DNA of 49,091 nucleotides, taken from positions 1-49,091 of the forward strand of contig NZ_QUFB01000020.1 of NCBI RefSeq assembly GCF_003478335.1, given 5' to 3'. Of the stretch, positions 8,043 through 15,109 are shown piece after piece. Positions within the stretch are counted from its first letter, which is position 1. The number at the start of each line of letters is the position of its first letter. The notes under the pieces were generated by a model. That model was not told the origin of the DNA. It did no database searches and saw nothing but the letters and a program-made list of their open reading frames with translations. The translations under genes were made by a program, and so were the position numbers. Origin of the DNA: Clostridium sp. AM49-4BH. Its GTDB lineage: Bacteria > Bacillota > Clostridia > Lachnospirales > Lachnospiraceae.

Positions 8043-8079
8043 TTAAGGGCAGAGGGACAAAAAGCCTCTCTGCCCTTAA
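8043..8079 (+). terminator. Strong hairpin, terminator-like
   Basis: A 12-base perfect stem (8043-8054 with 8068-8079) is present without a following T run. It separates the DUF6040 remnant from the sdp-type operon and may stop read-through in both directions. Confidence 0.5.
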
Positions 8080-8114
8080 TGAACAAAGCACGTTCTTTTA
8101 GAAAAATCTAGTCG

Positions 8115-8143
8115 TTGACAGATAACATATCTTACATTATAAT
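8115..8143 (+). promoter_or_regulatory. Sigma-A promoter of the sdpR/sdpI-type operon
   Basis: TTGACA at 8115-8120 and TATAAT at 8138-8143 are separated by 17 bases, a consensus promoter. Transcription would start near 8150, inside the inverted repeat at 8144-8167. Confidence 0.85.
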
Positions 8144-8167
8144 ACATTTAACAATTAGACTAAATGT
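8144..8167 (+). promoter_or_regulatory. Likely operator for the ArsR-family regulator
   Basis: ACATTTA (8144-8150) and TAAATGT (8161-8167) form a perfect inverted repeat with a 10-base centre, placed directly behind the -10 box. ArsR-family proteins bind such sites as dimers and repress their own operon; binding here is inferred. Confidence 0.6.
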
Positions 8168-8190
8168 TAAACAAGGAGCGTGATGAATTC

Positions 8191-8484
8191 TTGGGTATAC
8201 AAGATACATTAAAAGCACTGGCAGATCCAATACGACGTGAGATTTTAAATTTATTAAAGAATGGACGGCTTTCTGCTGGAGAGATATGTGAACATTTTTC
8301 AGTAACGGGAGCTTCTATATCCAGACATCTGGCAATATTAAAGGAGGCTGATTTAATCCGAAATAAAAGAGAGGGAAAATTTATTTATTATGAATTAAAC
8401 ACTTCCGTATTGGAAGATGTCATGTTGTGGATTATAGATTTGAAAGGAGTATCGGACGATGAAGGAAATGATAAAAAAATATAG
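8191..8484 (+). CDS. ArsR-family repressor, SdpR-like
   Basis: A winged-helix protein of about 97 residues. TLKALADPIRREILNLL begins near residue 5, and the recognition helix is ICEHFSVTGASISRHLAILK. No metal-binding Cys pair is seen, which fits the SdpR branch rather than metal sensors. I chose TTG 8191 because SdpR proteins begin just before this segment and AAGGAG lies at 8173-8178. ATG 8164 is also in frame, but it sits inside the operator repeat without a ribosome site. The stop overlaps the next gene by 26 bases. It likely represses the operon from the inverted repeat at 8144. Confidence 0.85.
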   Translation: MGIQDTLKALADPIRREILNLLKNGRLSAGEICEHFSVTGASISRHLAILKEADLIRNKREGKFIYYELNTSVLEDVMLWIIDLKGVSDDEGNDKKI

Positions 8485-9493
8485 AGGTTCATTAATTTGT
8501 TCTGTTCTGGTAATGCTCATCGGGGTTTTAGTAGGATTCACTAGTACACAGAGCATGTGGGTAAATGTGTTTTTTGTAGTGACGGATTGTGCGCTGGTGG
8601 CAATAACATTTTATGATAACCGGAACAGACAGCAGAGCCGCAAGATTATAGGAATGACGATGTGGATTATACCAATTATAACATTACTCTATAATGGTAT
8701 TGCAAGACTGGTCAATATGGGTGCAGATATGGAAAATCTGTTTATGGCAGTAATTTACTATGGAACTGGACTGCTGTTTATGGTTATTGGAAATTATTTG
8801 CCAAAAGTGAAACAGAATAATACCATAGGAATAAGAGTTGTATGGTCTTTAATGGATGAAGAAAACTGGAATGCAACACATAGATTCAGCGGCAAATTAT
8901 GGATGGCATCAGGTATTTTATGTATGCTTTGTGGACTTTTTGGGGAAAGCATGGCTGCACTGGTTGTGTATATTGTAAGCATTATGGCAGCTGCAATCAT
9001 TAGCATTCTCTACTCCTACCTTTTTTATAAGAAAAAGCTGGCAACCGGAGAAGGCTTAAAAATTCAGTATAATACAAAAAAAAGTGTGATATATCTGATC
9101 ATCGCAATTTCCACTATTGTGTTTACTATATGGACTTTGTTTTGTGGAAGCATTCAGATTCGTTGTAATGATCGTGATTTTAACATTGAAGCAAAAGGAT
9201 GGAATGATTATACAGGGGAGTATTCGCAAATTGACAGCATTTCTTATGAAGTAAATGTATTGCAGAACGATAATGATTACAGAACTAATGGTTTTGGAAA
9301 CCTGAAGTATGCTATGGGAAACTTCAAAAACGATATCTTCGGAGATTATATCCGCTACACTCATGCCTCCTGCCATTCATATGTTGTCATGAACATAGAT
9401 GGAAAAATATTAGTTGTAAATGGGGAAAATGACGCAGAGACAAAGGAAATCTATCAGAGAATAAGTGAGAAGGTGTCAAAGGAAAGAAAATAG
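8459..9493 (+). CDS. SdpI-family membrane protein with C-terminal extension
   Basis: A 344-residue membrane protein, start ATG 8459 with AAAGGAG at 8443-8449. Residues 1-200 hold about six hydrophobic segments with the SdpI-type motif NTIGIRVVWSLMDEENWNATH near residue 122. The segment GTGLLFMVIGNYLPK precedes it. After the last membrane helix (about 200-230) comes an outer domain of about 110 residues that plain SdpI proteins lack. In Bacillus subtilis SdpI confers immunity to the SdpC toxin and sequesters SdpR at the membrane. Here no sdpC is present, so it may protect against a neighbour's toxin or sense a peptide. Confidence 0.8.
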   Translation: MKEMIKKYRGSLICSVLVMLIGVLVGFTSTQSMWVNVFFVVTDCALVAITFYDNRNRQQSRKIIGMTMWIIPIITLLYNGIARLVNMGADMENLFMAVIYYGTGLLFMVIGNYLPKVKQNNTIGIRVVWSLMDEENWNATHRFSGKLWMASGILCMLCGLFGESMAALVVYIVSIMAAAIISILYSYLFYKKKLATGEGLKIQYNTKKSVIYLIIAISTIVFTIWTLFCGSIQIRCNDRDFNIEAKGWNDYTGEYSQIDSISYEVNVLQNDNDYRTNGFGNLKYAMGNFKNDIFGDYIRYTHASCHSYVVMNIDGKILVVNGENDAETKEIYQRISEKVSKERK

Positions 9494-9501
9494 TTGTCGG
9501 A

Positions 9502-9534
9502 AACGCTGAGAAGAAATTATTCTCAGCGTTTTTT
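9502..9534 (+). terminator. Rho-independent terminator of the sdp operon
   Basis: A perfect 11-base stem (9502-9512 with 9520-9530) and a seven-base loop are followed by T residues to 9534, nine bases after the sdpI stop. Confidence 0.9.
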
Positions 9535-9555
9535 GAACATTACTATAATGTCAAG

Positions 9556-9581
9556 GAATCTTCTGCATCTACCCACATCTG
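9556..9581 (-). pseudogene. 26-base scrap of a DUF6061-like gene
   Basis: The minus strand encodes QMWVDAEDS, nearly identical in DNA to 6439-6464 inside the intact DUF6061-like gene. The sequence diverges on both sides, marking a deletion junction at the edge of the debris region. Confidence 0.45.
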
Positions 9582-9597
9582 TAGTTACAGTTCAGCC

Positions 9598-10059
9598 TTG
9601 CGGCTGAAACCCGAGGGAGTTTCCAATGCGGCGGATGCCATGGCAGCCATTGAGAAATTCGTATTTGAAGAAGAGATGGTGACACTGCCGCAGCTGGTGG
9701 AGATTCTGAAAAATAACTGGGAGGGAAATCAGGTTCTGCAGATGAAGATGATAAATGAAGGGGCGAAATTCGGAAACGGACAAAAAGAAGCTGGCAATCT
9801 GGCCTGCGAGATGGTAAACTATTTTGTGGAACGGGTAGAGGCATACAACAGCCGGTATGGCGATCTTATCTTTTCCCCGTGTATCGCTACATTTTCCTGG
9901 ATTGTGAACATCGGAAAGCGGATAGGAGCCTCCGCAGACGGCCGTATGTCTAAGGATCCCATTGCCGCTAACATGTCTCCGGTTCTGTCCAGGGATGTAT
10001 CAGGCCCCATGGCGGCTCTGAATTCTTATCTGAAGCTGTCTACGGATTCTCTCGAGTAA
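9598..10059 (+). pseudogene. Internal fragment of a glycyl-radical enzyme
   Basis: About 150 residues match the part of pyruvate-formate-lyase-like glycyl-radical enzymes that precedes the glycyl domain: GVSNAADAMAAIEKFVFEEE, then LKNNWEGNQ and IGKRIGASADGR, and finally MAALNSYLKL. Full-length enzymes have about 800 residues, so both the N-terminal barrel with the catalytic Cys and the C-terminal glycine loop are missing. The fragment ends where the inverted-repeat element at 10050 begins; its stop codon lies inside that element. GC content is higher than in the flanks, which suggests a separate origin. Confidence 0.65.
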
Positions 10060-10175
10060 ATAGTACTCGCTATCCGCATCCTCTGCACACCTGCGGAGCT
10101 AGACGCAGGCACCGCTGCGCCGTCGATTCGCAGACGCACAGTTGACACGGATATCAAGCACTATTTACTTCGAGA
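10050..10175. repeat. 126-bp element bounded by 31-bp imperfect inverted repeats
   Basis: The left arm 10050-10080 and the right arm 10144-10175 are complementary over about 31 bases with few mismatches, beginning TCTCGAGTAAATAGT and ending ACTATTTACTTCGAGA. The GC-rich centre can fold further. It holds no ORF. It interrupts the glycyl-radical fragment and looks like a MITE or other dispersed palindromic element. Confidence 0.6.
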
Positions 10176-10243
10176 TTAATGCAATGATGTATTAGACGGG
10201 AAAGGACAGAGATGTAACAGGTAAAGAAAGGAGAGAAAATATA

Positions 10244-10366
10244 ATGGAAAACATACACGAAAACGGAACATTTCAGTTGCATAACAAAGTGGAGATCCCT
10301 CAGGTGGGCTTCGGCACATGGCAGATGGGATGCAGGAGAAAAGGGACTTACATTATCTGCTTTTGA
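10244..10366 (+). pseudogene. N-terminal stub of an aldo/keto reductase
   Basis: ATG 10244 follows AAAGGAGAG at 10227-10234 and encodes 28 residues typical of an aldo/keto reductase start (HNKVEIPQVGFGTWQM, the first strand of the barrel). The sequence then changes abruptly at about 10329, and the frame ends at TGA 10364. The rest of the enzyme (about 250 residues) is gone. The promoter and ribosome site remain, so a 40-residue product could still be made. Confidence 0.65.
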
Positions 10367-10601
10367 ATGGGAGAAGGATAGAAAAACGCTGATATATGGG
10401 CAGGTAGACTATATGTATGGAGAAGCACTTTATAAGCCTGAAATGAAAGAAGGAAATCCTATAAGGTTATATAGTTTGGATGAAATCACGGAGATATTTT
10501 GTAAATTAGGACTTCGTATTTGTAACAGCTTTGCTGATTTCAGTGGAAAGCCGAGTTCTGATAATGATATTCAATTGATGGTTTATTCCATACGAGAATA
10601 A
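10332..10601 (+). pseudogene. C-terminal fragment of a SAM-dependent methyltransferase
   Basis: In the frame starting at 10332, 89 codons encode LTLSAFEWEKDRKTLIYGQ and later IRLYSLDEITEIFCKLGL, ending VYSIRE. This resembles the C-terminal half of small class I methyltransferases, with the final strands after the SAM-binding fold. The SAM-binding motif is absent. The fragment was joined to the aldo/keto reductase stub by a deletion and is read in a different frame. Confidence 0.5.
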
Positions 10602-10705
10602 AAATAGAGTAGACGAATTATTTAGCAATCTTCATCAAATCTTTATTTTTTTCTGTTAGGTTATATTTCAGTAAGAAATGAAATATGGAAGGAAGGATAG
10701 TAAAG

Positions 10706-11419
10706 ATGGAAATGATGTTGCAGACACAAAATTTGTGTAAATATTTTAGAAAGCAGAAAGCGGTAAATAATGTTTCACTTAATATAGAAAAGAAACAGAT
10801 TTATGGACTGCTTGGACCGAATGGCGCTGGTAAATCTACCACATTGAAAATGCTGACCGGTATGATGAAACCAACTGCAGGAAAGATTTACTTTGATGGA
10901 AAACTTTTGGATAGGAAAGATTTATCAAAAATAGGAGCGTTAATTGAAAATCCGCCTATTTATGAAAATCTTTCCGCCAGAGAGAATTTGAAGGTAAGAC
11001 AATTATTGCTTGGTATAGATGAAAACAGAATTGATGAGGTCTTGCAGATTGTATCACTTACAAACACCGGAAAGAAGAAAGCAGGACAGTTTTCTTTGGG
11101 GATGAAGCAAAGACTAGGCATTGCAATGGCATTGCTTGGAGAACCGGAACTTTTGATATTGGATGAACCTACGAATGGATTAGATCCAATAGGCATCGAG
11201 GAATTACGAGAGCTGATCCGGTCTTTTCCGGAACAGGGAATCACTGTAATTCTCTCCAGTCATATTCTCTCAGAGGTACAGTTACTTGCAGATAAAGTCG
11301 GGATTATTTCAGGTGGAATCTTAGGATACGAAGGAGCATTAAAGCAGGGAGATAATCTTGAAGATTTGTTTATGAATGTGGTAAGAAAAAACCAGAAAGC
11401 AGGTGAAATCCATGGTTAA
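10706..11419 (+). CDS. lanF: Lantibiotic-immunity-type ABC transporter ATP-binding protein
   Basis: A 237-residue ATPase with Walker A GPNGAGKST near residue 38, signature FSLGMKQRLGIA near 132 and Walker B LLILDEPTNGLDP near 150, followed by an H-loop (SSHIL). This order and length match BcrA/LanF ATPases, which with LanE and LanG expel lantibiotics or bacitracin-like peptides from the membrane. I chose ATG 10706, with GGAAGGAT upstream; ATG 10685 is in frame but overlaps that site. The gene is first in an operon with lanE, lanG and a two-component system and overlaps lanE by eight bases. No lantibiotic precursor gene is near, so it probably serves immunity to foreign peptides. Confidence 0.85.
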   Translation: MEMMLQTQNLCKYFRKQKAVNNVSLNIEKKQIYGLLGPNGAGKSTTLKMLTGMMKPTAGKIYFDGKLLDRKDLSKIGALIENPPIYENLSARENLKVRQLLLGIDENRIDEVLQIVSLTNTGKKKAGQFSLGMKQRLGIAMALLGEPELLILDEPTNGLDPIGIEELRELIRSFPEQGITVILSSHILSEVQLLADKVGIISGGILGYEGALKQGDNLEDLFMNVVRKNQKAGEIHG

Positions 11420-12142
11420 TATTATAAAAGCAGAACATCAAAAAGCCAAAAGAACCATGCGAAAAAAGTTTATCTGGGGATTTCCTCTTCTTACATTTGT
11501 CATGGCATTTATATTTACTCTTGGGATGACAAATGCTTATGCAGAAAGTGTTTGGAACTGGTGGTATACACTTTTGCTGCCGGGGATGATTGCTCTATTT
11601 TGTTATCTTTCTGTGGCGCAGGAGAAAAAGATAAAATACTATCATTTAATGACTATTCCCACAGACAGAAGAAAATTGTTGCTGGGGAAAATTATTTATA
11701 TTGGGTACATGATTTTGTTTTCTAATGTGATTGTGTTTGCAGGAGCAACGCTTGGAGGCTTTCTTCTAACGACACATGTTCCAGTTGGAGGAGCGTTGAT
11801 TGCAGTATTGTTTCTGACGGTTTCTGAGTTATGGGAGATTCCGGTAGCTTTATTTTTAAGTGAACGATTTGGAATGATTGTAAACCTGTTCGTCTGCCTA
11901 TTTATTACCGTCAGCGGTGTGGTAATATCACAAACCAGAATCTGGTATGTACTTGTTTCTGCAATCCCTATGCGAATGATGTGCCGTTGCTTCATGTTTT
12001 ACCAAACGGACTTGCCGCAGAAGCAGGGAATCCTCTTTTGGATACGGGAGTCATTGTTCCGGGAATGTGTCTCTCAATCATCTGGTTTGTTTTTGTAACG
12101 GTTCTGTTTTTGAAATGGTTTGAGAGAAGAGAGGTGAAATAA
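11412..12142 (+). CDS. lanE: Lantibiotic-immunity ABC permease, frameshifted
   Basis: A membrane protein with about six hydrophobic segments of the LanE/MutE type. The frame from ATG 11412 stops at 12096-12098 after 228 residues, with an aberrant tail. Another frame continues the family pattern from about 11983 (LLHVLPNGLAAEAGNPLL, then a last helix and FERREVK) to TAA at 12140. One extra C near 11983 would join them into 243 residues, the normal family length. The deletion lies in a short C run, so a sequencing error is plausible; if real, the permease lacks its last helix. With LanF and LanG it forms an immunity pump. Confidence 0.75.
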
Positions 12143-12143
12143 G

Positions 12144-12884
12144 ATGATTGGAAGATCTCTTAATGCAGACTTGCGAAAGATGAAAGGAACATCTGTGATT
12201 CTGGCACACTTATTGATTCCGATTATAACCAGCGTTATATTTTTAATATATTACTTTTTTTCACCATGGAATGAAAATATGAAAGTGATTGCATTTTATC
12301 AGGCAATAGGAGCAGGACTTCCGGTACTTATTGGAATTTTTACAGCAAGTGTGATGGAACAGGAACAAAATGCAGGTGATTTTCAAAATCTGTTGTCTTT
12401 ACCGGATAAACCTGCAGCATTTTTATCGAAACTGTTGATGCTACTGGTTTTGTGTCTGTGCTCTATCCTATTGACAGCAATCATATTCGGAATTGGATTT
12501 GGAAGAATCGCATCAAGCGATATCGAAATCATGAAAGGATGTATATTTGCAGCATTGCTGCTGTGGGGAAGCAGTGTTCCACTTTATCTGTGGCAGCTGA
12601 TTCTGGCTTTTCAGTTTGGAAAAGGGGTATCCATTGGAGCAGGGATTATATCAGGACTAATTAGTGCATTGATGCTTACCGGACTTGGAGATTATGTGTG
12701 GAAATATGTATTTGTCTGCTGGACGGGTAGAGTACCATATACTTATCTGCAATCTGTATTGGGAGAAACTAGTGTAGGTGAATGGTTGTCATTCATACCA
12801 GGTTGCTTAATATTTACAGGGATTAGTATGGTATACTATTTTTGGTGGGTAAACCACTGGGAAGGAAACAGAATATCGGAATAG
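12144..12884 (+). CDS. lanG: Lantibiotic-immunity ABC permease
   Basis: A 246-residue permease with six hydrophobic segments, starting at ATG 12144 one base after the lanE stop; GAGGTG at 12131-12136 is its ribosome site. The N-terminus (NADLRKMKGTSVILAHLLIP) and the segment EQEQNAGDFQNLLSLPDKP near residue 72 are typical of LanG/MutG. It pairs with LanE to form the channel driven by LanF. It ends 15 bases before the response regulator start, consistent with one operon of five genes. Confidence 0.8.
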   Translation: MIGRSLNADLRKMKGTSVILAHLLIPIITSVIFLIYYFFSPWNENMKVIAFYQAIGAGLPVLIGIFTASVMEQEQNAGDFQNLLSLPDKPAAFLSKLLMLLVLCLCSILLTAIIFGIGFGRIASSDIEIMKGCIFAALLLWGSSVPLYLWQLILAFQFGKGVSIGAGIISGLISALMLTGLGDYVWKYVFVCWTGRVPYTYLQSVLGETSVGEWLSFIPGCLIFTGISMVYYFWWVNHWEGNRISE

Positions 12885-12898
12885 AATCGAGGGAAACT

Positions 12899-13561
12899 AT
12901 GGCAAAAATACTGGCAGTTGATGATGAACCGGCAATTTTGGAAATGATAGAAAGCATTTTGAATAAGGATGGACATCTGGTTACCAAAGTAAGTAATCCA
13001 CTAAAAATTAATATGGAAGAATTACATCGTTATGACCTGATTTTACTGGACATTATGATGCCTGGAATTGATGGCTTCGAATTATGCAAAAGAATTAGGA
13101 TACTTGTGGATTGTCCGATTTTGTTTCTTACGGCAAAAACGGAGGAAAACAGTCTGGTAAACGGACTTTCTTTAGGAGCAGATGATTATATTTCAAAGCC
13201 ATTTGGAGTGATGGAACTTCGGGCAAGGATCAATGCACATCTTAGAAGAGAACACAGGGAACATTCTGTCCGGATGGTTTTAGGGAGAGTCTGCATTCAG
13301 ATGTCTCAAAAGAAACTGTTGATGGATGATAAAGAACTTCCTCTTACGAAAGCGGAGTACGAAATTTGTGAATTTCTGGCTAAAAACAGGGGACAGGTTT
13401 TCTCGAAAGAACAGATTTTAGAAGAGGTCTTTGGTTTTGACAGTGAGAGTAATGACAGTACCATTATCACGCATATCAAAAATATAAGAGCAAAATTTGC
13501 GGATTATGATTATACACCGATAAAAACAGTCTGGGGGATTGGATATAAATGGGAAGAGTAA
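12899..13561 (+). CDS. lanR: OmpR-family response regulator of the lan immunity operon
   Basis: A 220-residue regulator. The receiver domain (residues 1-115) carries the acidic pair DDEP, the phospho-acceptor in LILLDIMMPGIDG near residue 52 and the conserved Lys in ISKPFGVMELRARI. The C-terminal winged helix (125-220) ends HIKNIRAKFADYDYTPIKTVWGIGYKWE. The start is ATG 12899 with GAGGG upstream; the frame is open from 12842 within lanG but without a site. It overlaps the kinase gene by 13 bases. It likely senses antimicrobial peptides via the kinase and activates lanFEG. Confidence 0.9.
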   Translation: MAKILAVDDEPAILEMIESILNKDGHLVTKVSNPLKINMEELHRYDLILLDIMMPGIDGFELCKRIRILVDCPILFLTAKTEENSLVNGLSLGADDYISKPFGVMELRARINAHLRREHREHSVRMVLGRVCIQMSQKKLLMDDKELPLTKAEYEICEFLAKNRGQVFSKEQILEEVFGFDSESNDSTIITHIKNIRAKFADYDYTPIKTVWGIGYKWEE

Positions 13562-14925
13562 AGAGAAGCAATGCACTCAGCTGGATTTTTATGAGATATG
13601 TACTGGTCATGCTTGGATCATTAGTAGGTTTGGTGATTGTTGCTTGGCTGCTGCTGTACCTTTTGATTAGTGTGGGCTGTATCTATCCGGCGAATTATGC
13701 AGAGCAAAAGATTAATGAAGCATATGATACGATTTTACGTGCGGATAAAGTAACTGCTGAGATGATTCCTGCACTTTGTGATTATGTAATCTTTTCAGAG
13801 AATGGAGAGAAAATAGGTGGAGATCTGTCAGAACAATACGAACAGATAGCATGGAATGTTGCAAAGTACGGAAACGCATCCGGGAAATATTTTTATAAAG
13901 TAATTGTAAGGGAAAATGAATATGTTGTATTGCAATATCGCCTGACACCTCAATATCATTCAGCTTTTTTGAGGGAGCATTTTATAGGACCACAGAATGT
14001 GATGAGTATTATGTCAGTGATTGGAGCGGTAGCGATTATCATCATTCCGTCCATACGTTTTGGAAAAAGAATCAAAAAGCAGATGCAGCCTGTATTAGAC
14101 GCAATCAGACAAATAAAGGATCAAAATCTGGAATATGAGACATCCTGTTCCGGTATCAAAGAGTTTGATGACTGTTTATCGGCAATCGATGATATGCGAG
14201 ATGCATTGCGAGAATCTTTAGAAAAGCAGTGGAAAACAGAGCAGGAAAAGAAACAACAGATGTCTGCTTTGGCGCATGATATTAAAACACCTCTTACGAT
14301 TGTACGGGGAAATGCAGAACTACTTTCAGAGACTGAACTGACCACAGAACAGAAGAATAATATCACTTATGTTTTGAACGGCACAACACAGATACAAAGT
14401 TATGTAAAACAGTTGATAGATGTCACAAAATCATGGAATTGCAGTGATGTTACCTATACAACGGTGAGGTTAGAAGATTTTTTCGCAGATATAAAGGAAC
14501 AGGCACTCGGACTGGTAGAAATCTATCACCAGAAAATAGATTGGAAGGCGGAACAAAGTGCTAAAAAGGTAACGATTGCTTATGATCCGATGTTCCGGGC
14601 CGTAATGAATATGATTCAGAATGCAGTGGAGCATACAAAAGAAAATGGAATCATTTATATTGACGCAAAGGAGCAGGATGGCCGGCTGACATTCATTGTG
14701 GAGGATAGCGGATCAGGATTTACAAAAGAAGCATTATTGCATGGCACAGAGCAGTTTTTTATGGATGACACAAGTAGAAATGGCGAAGCCCATTATGGGA
14801 TGGGACTATTTTTTGCAAAAACTGTGGCTGAAAAATATGGCGGAGGTATTAAACTTTCAAATTCTGAAAATACAGGTGGGGCGAGGGTAGAAATATTTTT
14901 CCTGAATAGTCAGGAAACAAGCTAA
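13549..14925 (+). CDS. lanK: Sensor histidine kinase of the lan immunity operon
   Basis: A 458-residue kinase. Two membrane segments (about residues 10-45 and 142-165) enclose an outer domain of about 100 residues. The HAMP-like and dimerisation region precedes the H box ALAHDIKTPLTIVRGNAELL near residue 242. The ATPase domain shows the N box NMIQNAVEHT, G1 VEDSGSGFT and GMGLFFAKTV. This is the usual bacitracin/lantibiotic sensor layout of Firmicutes. It is co-transcribed with and overlaps the response regulator. A long untranslated stretch and the hairpin at 15026 separate it from the minus-strand GH31 gene. Confidence 0.9.
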   Translation: MGRVKRSNALSWIFMRYVLVMLGSLVGLVIVAWLLLYLLISVGCIYPANYAEQKINEAYDTILRADKVTAEMIPALCDYVIFSENGEKIGGDLSEQYEQIAWNVAKYGNASGKYFYKVIVRENEYVVLQYRLTPQYHSAFLREHFIGPQNVMSIMSVIGAVAIIIIPSIRFGKRIKKQMQPVLDAIRQIKDQNLEYETSCSGIKEFDDCLSAIDDMRDALRESLEKQWKTEQEKKQQMSALAHDIKTPLTIVRGNAELLSETELTTEQKNNITYVLNGTTQIQSYVKQLIDVTKSWNCSDVTYTTVRLEDFFADIKEQALGLVEIYHQKIDWKAEQSAKKVTIAYDPMFRAVMNMIQNAVEHTKENGIIYIDAKEQDGRLTFIVEDSGSGFTKEALLHGTEQFFMDDTSRNGEAHYGMGLFFAKTVAEKYGGGIKLSNSENTGGARVEIFFLNSQETS

Positions 14926-15025
14926 ATAGACCGCAAGGGACATATATCGTCTGCATCATATATATTTTTTTAGTCAGAGATATTTGCCTAATAGAAACGC
15001 ATCGCTTTACTGAGATCATAACAAA

Positions 15026-15054
15026 AGCGAGCTGCCGTTTATCAGCAGCTCGCT
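15026..15054 (-). terminator. Terminator of the GH31 gene
   Basis: A perfect 10-base stem (15026-15035 with 15045-15054) is followed on the minus strand by TTTTGT. It lies 55 bases behind the stop of the minus-strand GH31 gene and could also stop the lan operon from the other side. Confidence 0.7.
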
Positions 15055-15109
15055 AAAAAATTATATACGAATATTAGGCTGTATTACCAGTATTGTAAAT
15101 ATGTTATCA

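Noticed and set aside
10602..10705. Possible lantibiotic precursor upstream of lanF
   Set aside because: No short ORF with a leader and Cys/Ser/Thr-rich core is present in this gap.
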